Assembly (NCBI GenBank): GCA_023667185.1
Contig: JAMPAP010000001.1
Coordinates: 665,333-717,952, forward strand
Direction: 5' to 3'
DNA length: 52,620 bases
From: Lachnoclostridium sp.
GTDB lineage: Bacteria > Bacteroidota > Bacteroidia > Bacteroidales > Muribaculaceae
Under the pieces are notes generated by a model, which searched no databases, was not told the origin of the DNA, and worked only from the letters and a program-made list of their open reading frames with translations. A program made the position numbers and the translations under genes. Positions 1-9,086 of the stretch are shown here, one piece after another; position 1 is the stretch's first letter; each line of letters starts with the position of its first letter.

Positions 1-95
1 GGGCTTTATACTACATTAGTCTTCTTGAATGTTTATTCATACCTGAGTAGTTACTTGCAGTTGAAATTTTGTTAAATTTTGTGAAAACATCGCAT

Positions 96-131
96 TTTGT
101 CTTTCATTTCAATAAAATTGCTATAACTTTG
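96..131 (+). promoter_or_regulatory. Bacteroidetes-type promoter for the first secreted-protein gene
   Basis: A TAnnTTTG box (TAACTTTG) lies at 124-131, about 60 bases before the ATG at 193. A TTTG at 96-99 is 24 bp upstream, longer than the usual 19-21 bp, so the -33 element is weak. The rest of 1-192 is AT-rich and holds no gene that I can see. Confidence 0.6.
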
Positions 132-192
132 CAAAATAAATAAAGAAAAAACTAACAACTTTTTATAATTCACATCTTAATTCCAATCAGGT

Positions 193-1473
193 ATGAAGAA
201 ATTCTACTCTTTAATGCTCTCTATGGCTGTCGCAGCTACTGCAGTTGCTGTCACACCCGTAGCTAACCGAGTTGAGAAACCGGCTAAAAACCTCGAGCTT
301 ACCAACGTCACCATCTCTAAGGTAACCGCAGAGAAAAGCTACAACGTTAACGCTCTCGATTCTAAGTTCAAGAAAGCCCCCGCAAAGGCTGAAGCTGAAT
401 CAACTATCGCCGGCGAATATATGTTCATGGCATATTTAGAAGGTGAAAATGAAGGCGAAGCAGGTGATGCTTTTGTATCAATGTTTGAAATCACCGAGCC
501 CGACGCTGAAGGTAACTGCTTAATCAAGAATTTTCTTGCTGACTATTACGGCGTAGAAACCAATGATCTCAAGGCCACACTTTCGCCTATAGAAGGATAT
601 GATGACATTGAGTTGCTGACTATCGGTGCTTCTCAGGACCTCTTTGCTGACGCTAAAAAGACTGGTGGTAACCCTGTTCAGCCCTATCTGTATGGACCTT
701 TTGCCTCACAACCCGGTTACTATGTATTTAATGATCCGATAGAATTCCTATACTACGATGGATACCTTCAGGGAGCATACAAAAATATGGGTCTCTTTAT
801 CGGTTATGAGTCAGGTAATCAACTTTATGGATTTACTCCTATCGTTGGATACGGTGGCGAAGAAGGTTATCCTGTAGAAGCTCAGAAACCCAATGCAACT
901 GTTTCATATGACTATGAAACAGAAACCGGATCTGTTGCTGAAACATCTCCCGTTGTAGCATCATACATAGATAACGAAAGTTACACAGCCCTCGTGCTCA
1001 CTAACTTCTGCAACAACGCTAATATGACCGCCTTCTACATCGACAAGGATGCAAAAGAAGCTCAGGCTATTGATGTTTATGGTGGAACATGGAGTCTGAC
1101 AGTTAATGGCGTTAAAGGCTCTTACGAATCATACCTGATGTCTGACATATCAGCAGATCAAATGCATTATGTAATCGATGCTACTCTTGAAGTTGACGCT
1201 GAAACAGGCAACACTAACCTTTTAGTTGCTGAACCCGTACTTCTCCTTACTGAACTTGGCTATCTTGAAAAGTTTGAGAATACCATTCTCAAGACCCCTT
1301 TCAAGATCCTTGAAGGTGATGGCAATGGCGATGCAAGCATCGAAAACATCATCTCTGACTCTAACGCTCCCGTTGAATACTTCAACCTCCAGGGCGTGAA
1401 AGTTGCCAATCCTTCTAACGGCGTATACGTTCGTCGTCAGGGCAACAACGTCAGCAAAGTTCTCGTGAAATAA
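193..1473 (+). CDS. Secreted protein of unknown function with C-terminal sorting-type tail
   Basis: The 426-aa product starts with a clear signal peptide: lysines at 2-3, then a hydrophobic alanine/valine stretch to about residue 22. The mature part is acidic and rich in Tyr, Gly and Glu, with no catalytic motif I recognise. The last ~40 residues (FNLQGVKVANPSNGVYVRR, then VSKVLVK) match the short C-terminal tail common on secreted proteins of Muribaculaceae and Prevotella, similar to type IX secretion sorting domains. It is therefore probably exported across the outer membrane or to the cell surface. It has its own promoter and a hairpin after the stop, so it is probably monocistronic. Function is unknown. 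The start is the only ATG that keeps the signal peptide at the N-terminus. Confidence 0.85.
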   Translation: MKKFYSLMLSMAVAATAVAVTPVANRVEKPAKNLELTNVTISKVTAEKSYNVNALDSKFKKAPAKAEAESTIAGEYMFMAYLEGENEGEAGDAFVSMFEITEPDAEGNCLIKNFLADYYGVETNDLKATLSPIEGYDDIELLTIGASQDLFADAKKTGGNPVQPYLYGPFASQPGYYVFNDPIEFLYYDGYLQGAYKNMGLFIGYESGNQLYGFTPIVGYGGEEGYPVEAQKPNATVSYDYETETGSVAETSPVVASYIDNESYTALVLTNFCNNANMTAFYIDKDAKEAQAIDVYGGTWSLTVNGVKGSYESYLMSDISADQMHYVIDATLEVDAETGNTNLLVAEPVLLLTELGYLEKFENTILKTPFKILEGDGNGDASIENIISDSNAPVEYFNLQGVKVANPSNGVYVRRQGNNVSKVLVK

Positions 1474-1500
1474 TCTTCGCGACTAACAATCTCGATATGT

Positions 1501-1531
1501 GCGGGCGACACCCTCCGGGGCTGCCGCCCGC
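1501..1531 (+). terminator. GC-rich hairpin after the first gene
   Basis: GCGGGCG (1501-1507) pairs with CGCCCGC (1525-1531), and the interior can add further pairs. It lies 28 bases after the stop. No strong T-run follows, so intrinsic termination is plausible but not certain. Confidence 0.45.
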
Positions 1532-1560
1532 CTTGCATCTTGACTGGAGCGCAATCCACA

Positions 1561-1590
1561 CCATTTTTCACATTTATTATGTGAAAATGG
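1561..1590. promoter_or_regulatory. Inverted repeat over the acyl-CoA synthetase promoter
   Basis: CCATTTTTCACAT (1561-1573) and ATGTGAAAATGG (1579-1590) are inverted copies that differ only by one A in the A-run, with a 5-bp centre. The dyad ends 13 bp before the TAnnTTTG box, so it covers the -33 position. That is where a dimeric repressor would sit. The regulator is unknown. Confidence 0.5.
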
Positions 1591-1603
1591 CTGAAATTAT
1601 GCC

Positions 1604-1611
1604 TACCTTTG
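1604..1611 (+). promoter_or_regulatory. -7 box of the acyl-CoA synthetase/asd operon
   Basis: TACCTTTG matches TAnnTTTG and ends 24 bases before the ATG at 1636. A TTG inside this box could be read as an in-frame start, but it lies in the promoter, so the ATG is the real start. Confidence 0.65.
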
Positions 1612-1635
1612 CACCGTCATTCTAACTCAATCAAC

Positions 1636-3447
1636 ATGAAAAATGTATTGACTGATATTGCCGCCCTTCAGGCGCGGAAGTATGGCTCTCGAGCCGCGAT
1701 GGCTGCTCCTGATGCCTGTGGCCATTGGTTCGACCTGTCATGGCAGCAGGTGGCCGACGATGTCGAGGCCGTTGCCGTGGCTCTGCGCAAACTCGGCATA
1801 GCCGTCGGCGAACGTGTCGCTACCTTCTCAGCCAACCGTCCTGAGAACATCATCACTGACTTTGCCACATATAATATACGCGCTGTATCGGTGTCAATCT
1901 ACGCCACAAGCAGCGTAGACCAGGTGGAATATATCCTCAACGACGCCGGATGCGGGGTGATATTCTGCGGTAACCTTACCCAGACTCAGATAGCCATAGA
2001 GGCCTCACGCGCATGCAAGTCGCTCCACCATATCGTTGTAATCAAAGACATTGACCTCGCCGATCTTGAGGCCGAAGGGGTGAAGATAATCAGGTGGGCT
2101 GACTTCATAGCCATCGGCAGCCACGCCTCAGAGGCTGACCACAAGGAGATTACAGCACTGAAAGAGGCCGCCGAGCCTGAAGATATCGCCACATTAGTAT
2201 ATACTTCCGGCACCACGGGCGAGCCCAAGGGAGCTGTGCTGCTCCACTCCTGCTTCAATGCCTGCTTTGCCAGCCACAAGGAGGAGCTCACCATGCTCTC
2301 GGATGCTGACACCTCTATGGCGTTTCTGCCGCTGAGCCACATCTTCGAGAAAGCGTGGAGCTACTTCTGCCTCTACATGGGCATTAAGGTCAACGTCAAC
2401 CGCAATCCCAAGGATATTCAGGCCACTATCCAGCAGGTGCGCCCAACGTGTATGTGCTCCGTGCCCCGCTTTTGGGAGAAAGTCTACTCGGCTGTAAATG
2501 AAAAGATAGCGTCGATGAATCCGGTAATGCGAGCCTTGGTGCACCACGCCGTGAAGGTGGGTCGCCGCCGCAACATCGACTATATCCGCTTAGGCCGCAA
2601 GGCTCCGTGGTGGATCGAGACCCAGTATTCATTTTTCAACCGTCGCATCTTCGCAATGCTCCGCCGCGCCATAGGCATCGACAATGGCAACATCTTCCCT
2701 ACAGCCGGCGCTCCCGTTTCAGCCACGATAGCCGAGTTTTTCATCTCGTGCGGCATCAACATCGTGGTGGGCTACGGACTGTCAGAAACCACCGCCACGG
2801 TGAGCTTTTTCCCCATCACCGGCTATGAGATAGGCACCGTAGGAGTGCCCCTACATGGCGTTCAGGTCAAGATAGGTGAGGAAAATGAGATCCTCGTCAA
2901 AGGGCCGACGGTAATGAAAGAGTATTTCAACAAACCTGAAGAGACAGCCAAGGCCTTCACGGCCGACGGCTGGTTTCGCACCGGCGATGCCGGCTTTATT
3001 GACGACACCGGAGCCATCACCCTTACCGAGCGCATCAAAGACCTCTTCAAGACCTCCAACGGCAAATATATCGCCCCGCAAGCGCTCGAGACCAAGCTCT
3101 GCGAGGATAAGTTTATCGAGCAGGTGGCTATTATCGCTGACCGGCGCAAGTTTGTCAGCGCCCTCATTGTGCCTGACTTCAAGGCCTTGCGTGAATGGGC
3201 CGACAAGAAGGGCGTGAAGTACACTGACGATGCTGAGCTCGTGCTTGACAACCGTGTCAACAACATGATAGCCCTCCGCATCGAAAAGCTTGAGGAACAT
3301 CTGGCCAACTATGAGAAAATCAAGCGCTTCGCACTCCTGCCTCGCGAATTTTCGATGGAGCTTGGCGAGCTGACCAACACTCTGAAGATGCGCCGCAAGG
3401 TCATCAACGAACATTTTAACGACATTATCGAAGAATTTTACTTATGA
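1636..3447 (+). CDS. Long-chain acyl-CoA synthetase (AMP-forming)
   Basis: The 603-aa product belongs to the ANL superfamily of AMP-forming ligases, in the FadD/long-chain branch, which activates fatty acids to acyl-CoA through an acyl-adenylate. The P-loop-like motif [16 protein letters not shown], the motif [14 protein letters not shown] and the hinge region [17 protein letters not shown] followed by [17 protein letters not shown] are all intact, and the length is normal for bacterial long-chain ligases. There is no signal peptide, so it should act in the cytoplasm or at the inner membrane. The ATG at 1636 is chosen over an upstream in-frame TTG that sits in the promoter. Its TGA stop overlaps the asd start (ATGA), so the two genes are probably translationally coupled. 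Substrate chain length cannot be read from the sequence. Confidence 0.93.
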   Translation: MKNVLTDIAALQARKYGSRAAMAAPDACGHWFDLSWQQVADDVEAVAVALRKLGIAVGERVATFSANRPENIITDFATYNIRAVSVSIYATSSVDQVEYILNDAGCGVIFCGNLTQTQIAIEASRACKSLHHIVVIKDIDLADLEAEGVKIIRWADFIAIGSHASEADHKEITALKEAAEPEDIATLVYTSGTTGEPKGAVLLHSCFNACFASHKEELTMLSDADTSMAFLPLSHIFEKAWSYFCLYMGIKVNVNRNPKDIQATIQQVRPTCMCSVPRFWEKVYSAVNEKIASMNPVMRALVHHAVKVGRRRNIDYIRLGRKAPWWIETQYSFFNRRIFAMLRRAIGIDNGNIFPTAGAPVSATIAEFFISCGINIVVGYGLSETTATVSFFPITGYEIGTVGVPLHGVQVKIGEENEILVKGPTVMKEYFNKPEETAKAFTADGWFRTGDAGFIDDTGAITLTERIKDLFKTSNGKYIAPQALETKLCEDKFIEQVAIIADRRKFVSALIVPDFKALREWADKKGVKYTDDAELVLDNRVNNMIALRIEKLEEHLANYEKIKRFALLPREFSMELGELTNTLKMRRKVINEHFNDIIEEFYL

Positions 3448-4448
3448 ACGTAGCTATAGTGGGCGCAAGTGGCGCCGTAGGACATGAATTTATCCGTGTG
3501 CTCGAGGAGCAGAACTTCCCCGTCGACAATCTCCGGCTCTTCGGTTCAAAACGAAGCGCCGGCTCAAAGATGACTTTCAAAGGACACGAATACACCATCG
3601 AGGAACTCACTGACGATAGCGACTTCTCGGGTGTGGACTTTGCCTTCACCTCGGCCGGAGCCTCCACCTCGCGCCGTTACGCCGACGTGATCACCCGCCA
3701 CAGCACCATCATGATTGACAACTCAAGCGCCTTCCGTATGGACGACGATGTGCCCTTGGTGGTTCCTGAAGTCAACGGCGACGATGCGTTCAATGCCCCA
3801 CGCCGCATCATCGCCAACCCCAACTGCACCACCATCATCCTCTTGGTAGCCCTCAAGCCCATCAACGACATCTCCCCTATCCGCCGCGTACACGTGGCCA
3901 CCTATCAGGCTGCGAGCGGTGCAGGAGCTGCCGCCATGGATGAGCTCCTTGAGCAGCATGCCGCCATGGTCCGCGGCGAGGAGCCTCATGTCGAAAAGTT
4001 CGCCCACCGCCTGGCATTCAACCTCATACCCCACATCGACGTCTTCACTGACAATGACTACACCAAGGAAGAGATGAAGATGTACAACGAGACCAAGAAA
4101 ATCATGCACGCGCCTGACCTTGACGTCTCGGCTACGTGCGTCAGAGTGCCCGTAATGCGCGCCCATAGCGAAGCCGTGTGGGTCGAAGCCGAGCAGCCGC
4201 TCAATGTAGATACCGTACGCCGCGCCTTCGAAAATGCCGAAGGACTCGTGGTGGTCGACAATCCCGGCGAGATGCTCTACCCCATGCCCAAGGATGTGAC
4301 CGGAGAGGATCCCGTCTACGTAGGCCGTCTGCGCGCCGACCTATCGCGCCGCGGCGGTGTAACCTTCTGGCTCGTTGGCGACCAGATCAAGAAAGGCGCC
4401 GCTCTCAACGCCGTCCAGATCGCCCAATACATGCTCGCCCACCGCTGA
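3444..4448 (+). CDS. asd: Aspartate-semialdehyde dehydrogenase
   Basis: The 334-aa product reduces aspartyl-4-phosphate to aspartate semialdehyde with NADPH, the branch point to lysine/diaminopimelate, threonine and methionine. The N-terminus has the dinucleotide-binding GASGAVG (residues 7-13). The catalytic cysteine is Cys128 in NPNCTT, and the substrate-binding Arg and catalytic His lie in [14 protein letters not shown]. Length is typical. The start codon overlaps the stop of the acyl-CoA synthetase gene by four bases, so expression follows that gene. In this window asd feeds the same pathway as dapF and dapL (33989-36116), although it is not linked to them. Confidence 0.96.
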   Translation: MNVAIVGASGAVGHEFIRVLEEQNFPVDNLRLFGSKRSAGSKMTFKGHEYTIEELTDDSDFSGVDFAFTSAGASTSRRYADVITRHSTIMIDNSSAFRMDDDVPLVVPEVNGDDAFNAPRRIIANPNCTTIILLVALKPINDISPIRRVHVATYQAASGAGAAAMDELLEQHAAMVRGEEPHVEKFAHRLAFNLIPHIDVFTDNDYTKEEMKMYNETKKIMHAPDLDVSATCVRVPVMRAHSEAVWVEAEQPLNVDTVRRAFENAEGLVVVDNPGEMLYPMPKDVTGEDPVYVGRLRADLSRRGGVTFWLVGDQIKKGAALNAVQIAQYMLAHR

Positions 4449-4459
4449 CAATCACCCCC

Positions 4460-4490
4460 TTTGCATATCTCCGGATTTTTTGTATCTTTG
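4460..4490 (+). promoter_or_regulatory. Consensus promoter of the PL11 lyase gene
   Basis: TTTG at 4460-4463, a 19-bp spacer and TATCTTTG at 4483-4490 match the Bacteroidetes sigma-ABfr consensus. The ATG at 4521 follows 30 bases later. The promoter starts 12 bases after the asd stop. Confidence 0.85.
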
Positions 4491-4520
4491 CACAAGTTAA
4501 CCATTCATTATATCTATTTC

Positions 4521-7500
4521 ATGAAAAAAGTTTTATCAAGTTTGCTCATCTCTGCAGTGGCTTTGACAGCTGTTGCAGCGACACCCCAGACAGAGTTTCT
4601 CGACCGCGGTGTCGTGGCCCTGAAGACTGACACGGGCGTATTCGTGTCATGGCGCTCCCTCGCCACTGACGCTTCGACCACAACCTTTGACGTCTATCGT
4701 AACAATGTAAAAATCAACAATGAGCCAATCTCGGCAGTGACTTCGTTCACTGACCCCGCAGGCGAGGCCGGTGCCATCTATGAAGTGCGCGCCTCAGGCA
4801 TCACTGACGCTACCGCCACCGGCTCATGCGCAGCATGGGATGCTCCTTACAAGAAGATCCACCTCAACCGCCCCGAAGGTGGTCAGGTAGGTGTGGATAA
4901 AGACAATTTACACTCTTACACCTACTCTCCCGATGACCTTTCGGTAGGCGACGTTGACGGCGACGGAGTGTATGAACTCTTCGTAAAATGGGTTCCATCT
5001 GACGCTAAAGACAGCTCAAACACCGGATTCACCGGCCCTACTATCATCGACTGCTACAAGCAGGACGGTACTTTCCTCTGGCGCGTTGATCTCGGCCACA
5101 ACATCCGCTCCGGCAACCACTATACCCAGTTTATGGTGTATGACTTCGACGGCGACGGCTCTGCCGAGATGATCTGCAAGACCGCCCCCGGCGCTAAAGA
5201 CGGCAAGGGCAACTGGATCCTCATGGGCGACGACCAGCCTACTGACGACTACCGCAACTACACCAACAACCCCAACAAGGCTCTCGGTCATGTAATCGGC
5301 GGCGCTGAATACCTCACCTGCTTCAGCGGCAAGACCGGTGAAAACCTCTCCACCATTGCTTACAAGCCCGGATATGAATACGGCAAGTCAGTATGGGGCG
5401 ACGAATACGGCAACCGCTCTGACCGCTACCTGGCTGGCGTGGCTTACCTCGATGGCCAGCGCCCCACAGCTATCTTCGCCCGCGGATACTACCGTGCAGC
5501 TTTCGTATGGGCCGTAAACTTCCGCGACGGCAAGCTTCAGGAATACTGGTTCCACGAGTCGAACGTCAAGGGTAAAGGCCTCTGGGGCGAAGGTGCCCAC
5601 TCGCTCACCGTGGGCGACGTTGACAACGACGGCAAAGACGAAATCGTATATGGCGCCGCTTGCCTCGACAACGACGGCACAGTGCTCTACCGCACCAACC
5701 CCAACACTGACAATACCGAAGGCCACGGCGACGCTCTTCACCTTGCCAAGATGCTCCCTGACCGCGAAGGCCTCCAGGTGTTCATGCCTCACGAAGAGAC
5801 TGAATCAAAATACCCCTTCGACACTGAGATGCGTGACGCCCGCACCGGCGAAATCATCTTCAGCAAAGCTCAATCAGGCAAGGATATAGGCCGCGGTATC
5901 GCTGCCAACGTTTCAGCAAGCTTCCCCGGATACGAATACTGGGCTGCCAGCGACGCTAACGTCTACAGCTACGGCAAGGCTATCGCCTCCAACCGTCCAC
6001 CTATCAACTTCCGCATATACTGGGACGGCGACCTTCTCGACGAGCTTCTCGATGGAACACAGATCTCCAAACCCGAGCCCGATTTCTCGAAGATCAACAC
6101 CATAATGGCGTTTGAGAGCTACAGCAACGCTGCATCATGCAACGGCACAAAGGCTACTCCCAACCTCCAGGCCGACCTCTTCGGTGACTGGCGTGAAGAG
6201 GTGATCCTCCACGACGGCAACACCAACAGCGACCTGCTCGTGTTCACCACCACCATACCTACTGAATACAAACTCACCTGCCTGATGCAGGATCACCAAT
6301 ACCGCATGGCCATTGCATGGCAGAACACCGCCTACAACCAGCCCCCTCACCTGAGCTACTCACCCGAGGATACATACGAGACAAACGCTGCCATCACCGT
6401 GGTTGAAGGCGCGGCCTCACAGGTTATCAACAAGGGCGATGCTATCGAAGCCCTGACCGTCCGCGCATGGCGCGCCACCGGCCTCAGCTGCTCTGAGCTC
6501 CCCGAGGGTCTCACCTGGAACTATAACGCCACTGAAATGACAGGTACGCTCGCCGGCACTCCCGCCGTAGAAGGTGAATACAACATCACTATCTCTACCA
6601 CCGGCGCTGCTGACGACAAGAACGCCTCGATGAACATCCGCATCAAAGTCATCAAGACCGTGAAACTAACCACCATGGCTTACTTCTCCTGCGACGCCCC
6701 CGGCGCAACACTTCTCAACCAGGTCTACGGCCAGGCTGAAGCCGCCGGTGAAGGCACTCCCGAGCAGGTGGAAGGTAAGAAAGGAAATGCCGTTAGCCTC
6801 AATGGCAAAAACTACTACGTCCAGGCGCCCTACGACGCACTCAACTATGGCGCTGACGATTTCACCATCGAAATGTGGATGAAGTCGGCCGACGATGCCG
6901 CCTACATCTTCCATCATGGCACCAATACCCGCAACGAAGCCACCGGAGCTACCGGCAACTGGATCGGCCTCGAGCTTAAAAACGACGTACTCTACTTCGC
7001 CATTGACGATGACGTGACCAAATGCCAGGCTTACGTTAAAGAAGCCGGCAAGTGGTTTGACAACGAGTGGCATCACGTGGTAATGGTGCGCGACACTTAC
7101 GCCTCTACACTTTACCTCTACGTTGACGGCGAGCAGGTAGCTGCCGGTCAGGATAACACCGGCGCGCTCAACTGCGGCGTAGAAAACCTCATACTCGGCA
7201 ACTTCAACGTATCCTTCGACAACCCCTTCACCGGAGCTCTTGACGAAATCTATATCTATCAGGGCGCTATGTCAGCTGAAAAAGTAGCCGAGCGCTACGC
7301 CTCCAGCGGCAGCGAACTCGCCTACTACCCCCTCGATGAAGTAGCCGAAACAACCCCTAACCTCGTCTACGGTTCCGCAACAGCTGAAGGCGGCGTACCT
7401 ACAGCTATCGAAGGCGTGAAAGCCGGCGCTGCTGAATTTGCAGGCGGCTCTTACTATACCCAGGCTGCTTACGACGCTATCCAGCTCGGCGAAAGCGACT

Positions 7501-8141
7501 TCACCGTATCAATGTGGCTCAAGTCAACTGACGACGATGCTTACATCTTCTTCAAAGGCAGCCACTCAGCCAACGCTGACCTCAAGACCACCGGAAACTG
7601 GATGGGTCTCGAGCGCAAAAACGGTTACCTCTGCTTCTCTATCGACGACGATGCCACCAAGACTGACTGCAAGCTCGCCGATGCCTCCGACGTATTCGAC
7701 GGCCGCTGGCACCATGTAGCCTGCGTACGTAACCACGCTGAAAAGACACTCCACCTCTACGTTGACGGTGTAGAACGTGCCACTACTGCCGACAAGACCG
7801 GAGCCCTCGCTGACAACAACGAAGCCCTCCTCCTCGGCATCTCTGACGAGACCAGCCGCGTATATGATGGCGCACTCGACGAATTCACCATCTTCCCCCT
7901 CGCCCTCTCAGCTGACGCTGTCAAGAGCGCCTACGAAGAATTTGCCGCTGCAAGCATTGAGTCAGTTCTCGTTGACGCCGCCGTACGCTCCACAATAGTT
8001 GACGCCATGACCGGCCGCCTCATCCGCTCCGTCAGCGGCAACTCCATCGAGCAGCTCGTCGATGGTATCCGGCCAGGTGTCTACGTCATCATCCTTGAAA
8101 ACGGCACCTCGTTTGACACATACAAATACGTGAAACGCTAA
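4521..8141 (+). CDS. Secreted rhamnogalacturonan lyase (PL11) with two LamG domains
   Basis: The 1206-aa product has a signal peptide (MKKVLSSLLISAVALTAVAA). An N-terminal beta domain (about 25-120) is followed by a PL11 beta-propeller (about 125-620) with repeated Asp-rich calcium-type loops (VGDVDGDGVYELFVKW, YDFDGDGSAEMICK, GDVDNDGKDEIVYG). This family cleaves the rhamnose-galacturonate backbone of rhamnogalacturonan I by beta-elimination. After it come a small Ig-like domain (about 630-715), two related LamG/concanavalin-like domains (about 725-900 and 920-1120), presumably glycan-binding, and a C-terminal tail (RPGVYVIILENG, then YKYVKR) resembling a type IX sorting domain. No SusC/SusD pair is nearby, so it is an isolated pectin enzyme. 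The ATG at 4521 is used because an upstream in-frame TTG lies inside the promoter and would bury the signal peptide. Confidence 0.93.
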   Translation: MKKVLSSLLISAVALTAVAATPQTEFLDRGVVALKTDTGVFVSWRSLATDASTTTFDVYRNNVKINNEPISAVTSFTDPAGEAGAIYEVRASGITDATATGSCAAWDAPYKKIHLNRPEGGQVGVDKDNLHSYTYSPDDLSVGDVDGDGVYELFVKWVPSDAKDSSNTGFTGPTIIDCYKQDGTFLWRVDLGHNIRSGNHYTQFMVYDFDGDGSAEMICKTAPGAKDGKGNWILMGDDQPTDDYRNYTNNPNKALGHVIGGAEYLTCFSGKTGENLSTIAYKPGYEYGKSVWGDEYGNRSDRYLAGVAYLDGQRPTAIFARGYYRAAFVWAVNFRDGKLQEYWFHESNVKGKGLWGEGAHSLTVGDVDNDGKDEIVYGAACLDNDGTVLYRTNPNTDNTEGHGDALHLAKMLPDREGLQVFMPHEETESKYPFDTEMRDARTGEIIFSKAQSGKDIGRGIAANVSASFPGYEYWAASDANVYSYGKAIASNRPPINFRIYWDGDLLDELLDGTQISKPEPDFSKINTIMAFESYSNAASCNGTKATPNLQADLFGDWREEVILHDGNTNSDLLVFTTTIPTEYKLTCLMQDHQYRMAIAWQNTAYNQPPHLSYSPEDTYETNAAITVVEGAASQVINKGDAIEALTVRAWRATGLSCSELPEGLTWNYNATEMTGTLAGTPAVEGEYNITISTTGAADDKNASMNIRIKVIKTVKLTTMAYFSCDAPGATLLNQVYGQAEAAGEGTPEQVEGKKGNAVSLNGKNYYVQAPYDALNYGADDFTIEMWMKSADDAAYIFHHGTNTRNEATGATGNWIGLELKNDVLYFAIDDDVTKCQAYVKEAGKWFDNEWHHVVMVRDTYASTLYLYVDGEQVAAGQDNTGALNCGVENLILGNFNVSFDNPFTGALDEIYIYQGAMSAEKVAERYASSGSELAYYPLDEVAETTPNLVYGSATAEGGVPTAIEGVKAGAAEFAGGSYYTQAAYDAIQLGESDFTVSMWLKSTDDDAYIFFKGSHSANADLKTTGNWMGLERKNGYLCFSIDDDATKTDCKLADASDVFDGRWHHVACVRNHAEKTLHLYVDGVERATTADKTGALADNNEALLLGISDETSRVYDGALDEFTIFPLALSADAVKSAYEEFAAASIESVLVDAAVRSTIVDAMTGRLIRSVSGNSIEQLVDGIRPGVYVIILENGTSFDTYKYVKR

Positions 8142-8165
8142 TCCCCAACCCTCCCCTATAGACGG
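8131..8165. repeat. 35-bp direct repeat, left copy
   Basis: This 35-bp stretch covers the last 11 bases of the lyase gene and the first 24 after it. It recurs without mismatch at 9087-9121. This copy runs straight into an intact terminator whose stem begins in the last four repeat bases, which suggests it is the original copy. Confidence 0.95.
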
Positions 8166-8189
8166 CCCGGCACCCCCGGGCCGTTTTTT
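8162..8189 (+). terminator. Terminator of the PL11 lyase gene
   Basis: ACGGCCCGG (8162-8170) and CCGGGCCGT (8176-8184) form a perfect 9-bp stem with a 5-base loop, followed by six T. It is a strong intrinsic terminator 20 bases after the stop. Confidence 0.95.
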
Positions 8190-8221
8190 CAGCTCATTAA
8201 GTGACGATTAAAAACCTCATC

Positions 8222-8253
8222 TTTGGTTTATTTGTTATAATTTTGTAAATTTG
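8222..8253 (+). promoter_or_regulatory. Promoter of the GNAT cassette
   Basis: TTTG at 8222-8225, 20 bp, then TAAATTTG at 8246-8253. A second overlapping TAnnTTTG (TAATTTTG, 8238-8245) is present. The ATG of the small gene follows at 8274. Confidence 0.75.
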
Positions 8254-8273
8254 CAATCTAAAACGGACGAACT

Positions 8274-8450
8274 ATGGCAATGTCAATAAAAACATCCCCT
8301 GAATTATGGGGCGAAGATGCGCGAGCTTTCATAGAAGAAGCTGAGCGTAATGGCAAATTACCGACTCCGAGACTTACAGAATCTCAGAGAAAAATCTTAA
8401 CAACGATGTTGGATAGTGCAAAACACTTTGTATTTCCTCCGAAAAAATAA
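8274..8450 (+). CDS. Small 58-aa protein, putative antitoxin partner of the GNAT protein
   Basis: A 58-aa ORF, MAMSIKTSPELWGEDARAFI at the N-terminus, ends in a basic tail (FVFPPKK). It starts 20 bases after a good promoter and ends 9 bases before the acetyltransferase ATG, so the two form a compact two-gene operon. The order small protein then GNAT is that of TacAT-type toxin-antitoxin pairs, but I do not see the ribbon-helix-helix N-terminus of the usual DUF1778 antitoxins. A middle segment (WGEDARAFIEEAERNG) and a later one (ESQRKILTTMLDSAKHF) are probably helical. The antitoxin role is inferred from position only. Codon use is AT-rich like its partner and unlike the flanking genes. Confidence 0.7.
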   Translation: MAMSIKTSPELWGEDARAFIEEAERNGKLPTPRLTESQRKILTTMLDSAKHFVFPPKK

Positions 8451-8459
8451 TCGTAACAG

Positions 8460-9074
8460 ATGGTTGAGTATTCTTTTGTCGGAAAAACAGTAATGATACC
8501 CTATACAAGAGAGGGTGCAGAATATTGCGACCATTTTTGTTGTGGAGATTCTGATTTAGACGAATTTTTCGCACATGATGTATTCCTCTATGAGGCAGAA
8601 TTATTGAGTAAAGCATATTGTTGGATTAGCAAGGATAATCCTCAAGAAATTATAGCAATTGCAACACTGTCCTTTGACGGCATCAAGACCCACTCTCTTG
8701 ATAATCCATCGCGAAATTCTCTTCAAAGAAAGATCCCTTATAAGAAACAACATCGTAGTTATCCTGCTGTACTAATTGGGAGATTGGGTGTAAACAAGAA
8801 TTATCAAGGCAATGGATTTAATATTGGCAGTCAGCTAATGGATGCGTTAAAGTTCTGGTTTATAGACGAAAACAACAAAGCAGCATGCCGGTATATGATG
8901 GTAGATGCATATAATAACGACTCAACACTTCATTATTATACGAAGAATGGTTTTAAGCCATTGTATAAAACTGAAAAAGCAGAACGAGAATCTTTCGGCA
9001 TACCCGATAATGAGCCACTTAAAAGCCGTATATATTACTATGATTTAAAGTTTTTAGCGAGTAGTAAAATTTAG
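8460..9074 (+). CDS. GNAT-family N-acetyltransferase, possible toxin
   Basis: The 204-aa product has the GNAT acetyl-CoA-binding signature: a beta-4 strand VLIGRLGV, then NYQGNGFNIGSQLMDAL (residues 115-130), and a typical end motif LHYYTKNGFKPL (157-168) with a Tyr where TacT-type toxins keep their catalytic Tyr. GNAT toxins acetylate aminoacyl-tRNA and stop translation, and they are encoded just after a small antitoxin, as here. An ordinary small-molecule or protein acetyltransferase is the alternative. The cassette is clearly more AT-rich than the lyase and tlpA-like genes around it and sits between two copies of a 35-bp repeat, both signs of horizontal gain. The family call is firm; the toxin role is inference. 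Confidence 0.85.
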   Translation: MVEYSFVGKTVMIPYTREGAEYCDHFCCGDSDLDEFFAHDVFLYEAELLSKAYCWISKDNPQEIIAIATLSFDGIKTHSLDNPSRNSLQRKIPYKKQHRSYPAVLIGRLGVNKNYQGNGFNIGSQLMDALKFWFIDENNKAACRYMMVDAYNNDSTLHYYTKNGFKPLYKTEKAERESFGIPDNEPLKSRIYYYDLKFLASSKI

Positions 9075-9086
9075 TAATCACTATCA

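Noticed and set aside
1609-1635. In-frame TTG start giving a longer acyl-CoA synthetase
   Set aside because: The TTG is part of the TACCTTTG promoter box and the extra residues are not family-like; the ATG at 1636 is used.
4461-4520. In-frame upstream TTG start for the PL11 lyase
   Set aside because: It overlaps the -33 element and would put 20 residues before the signal peptide.
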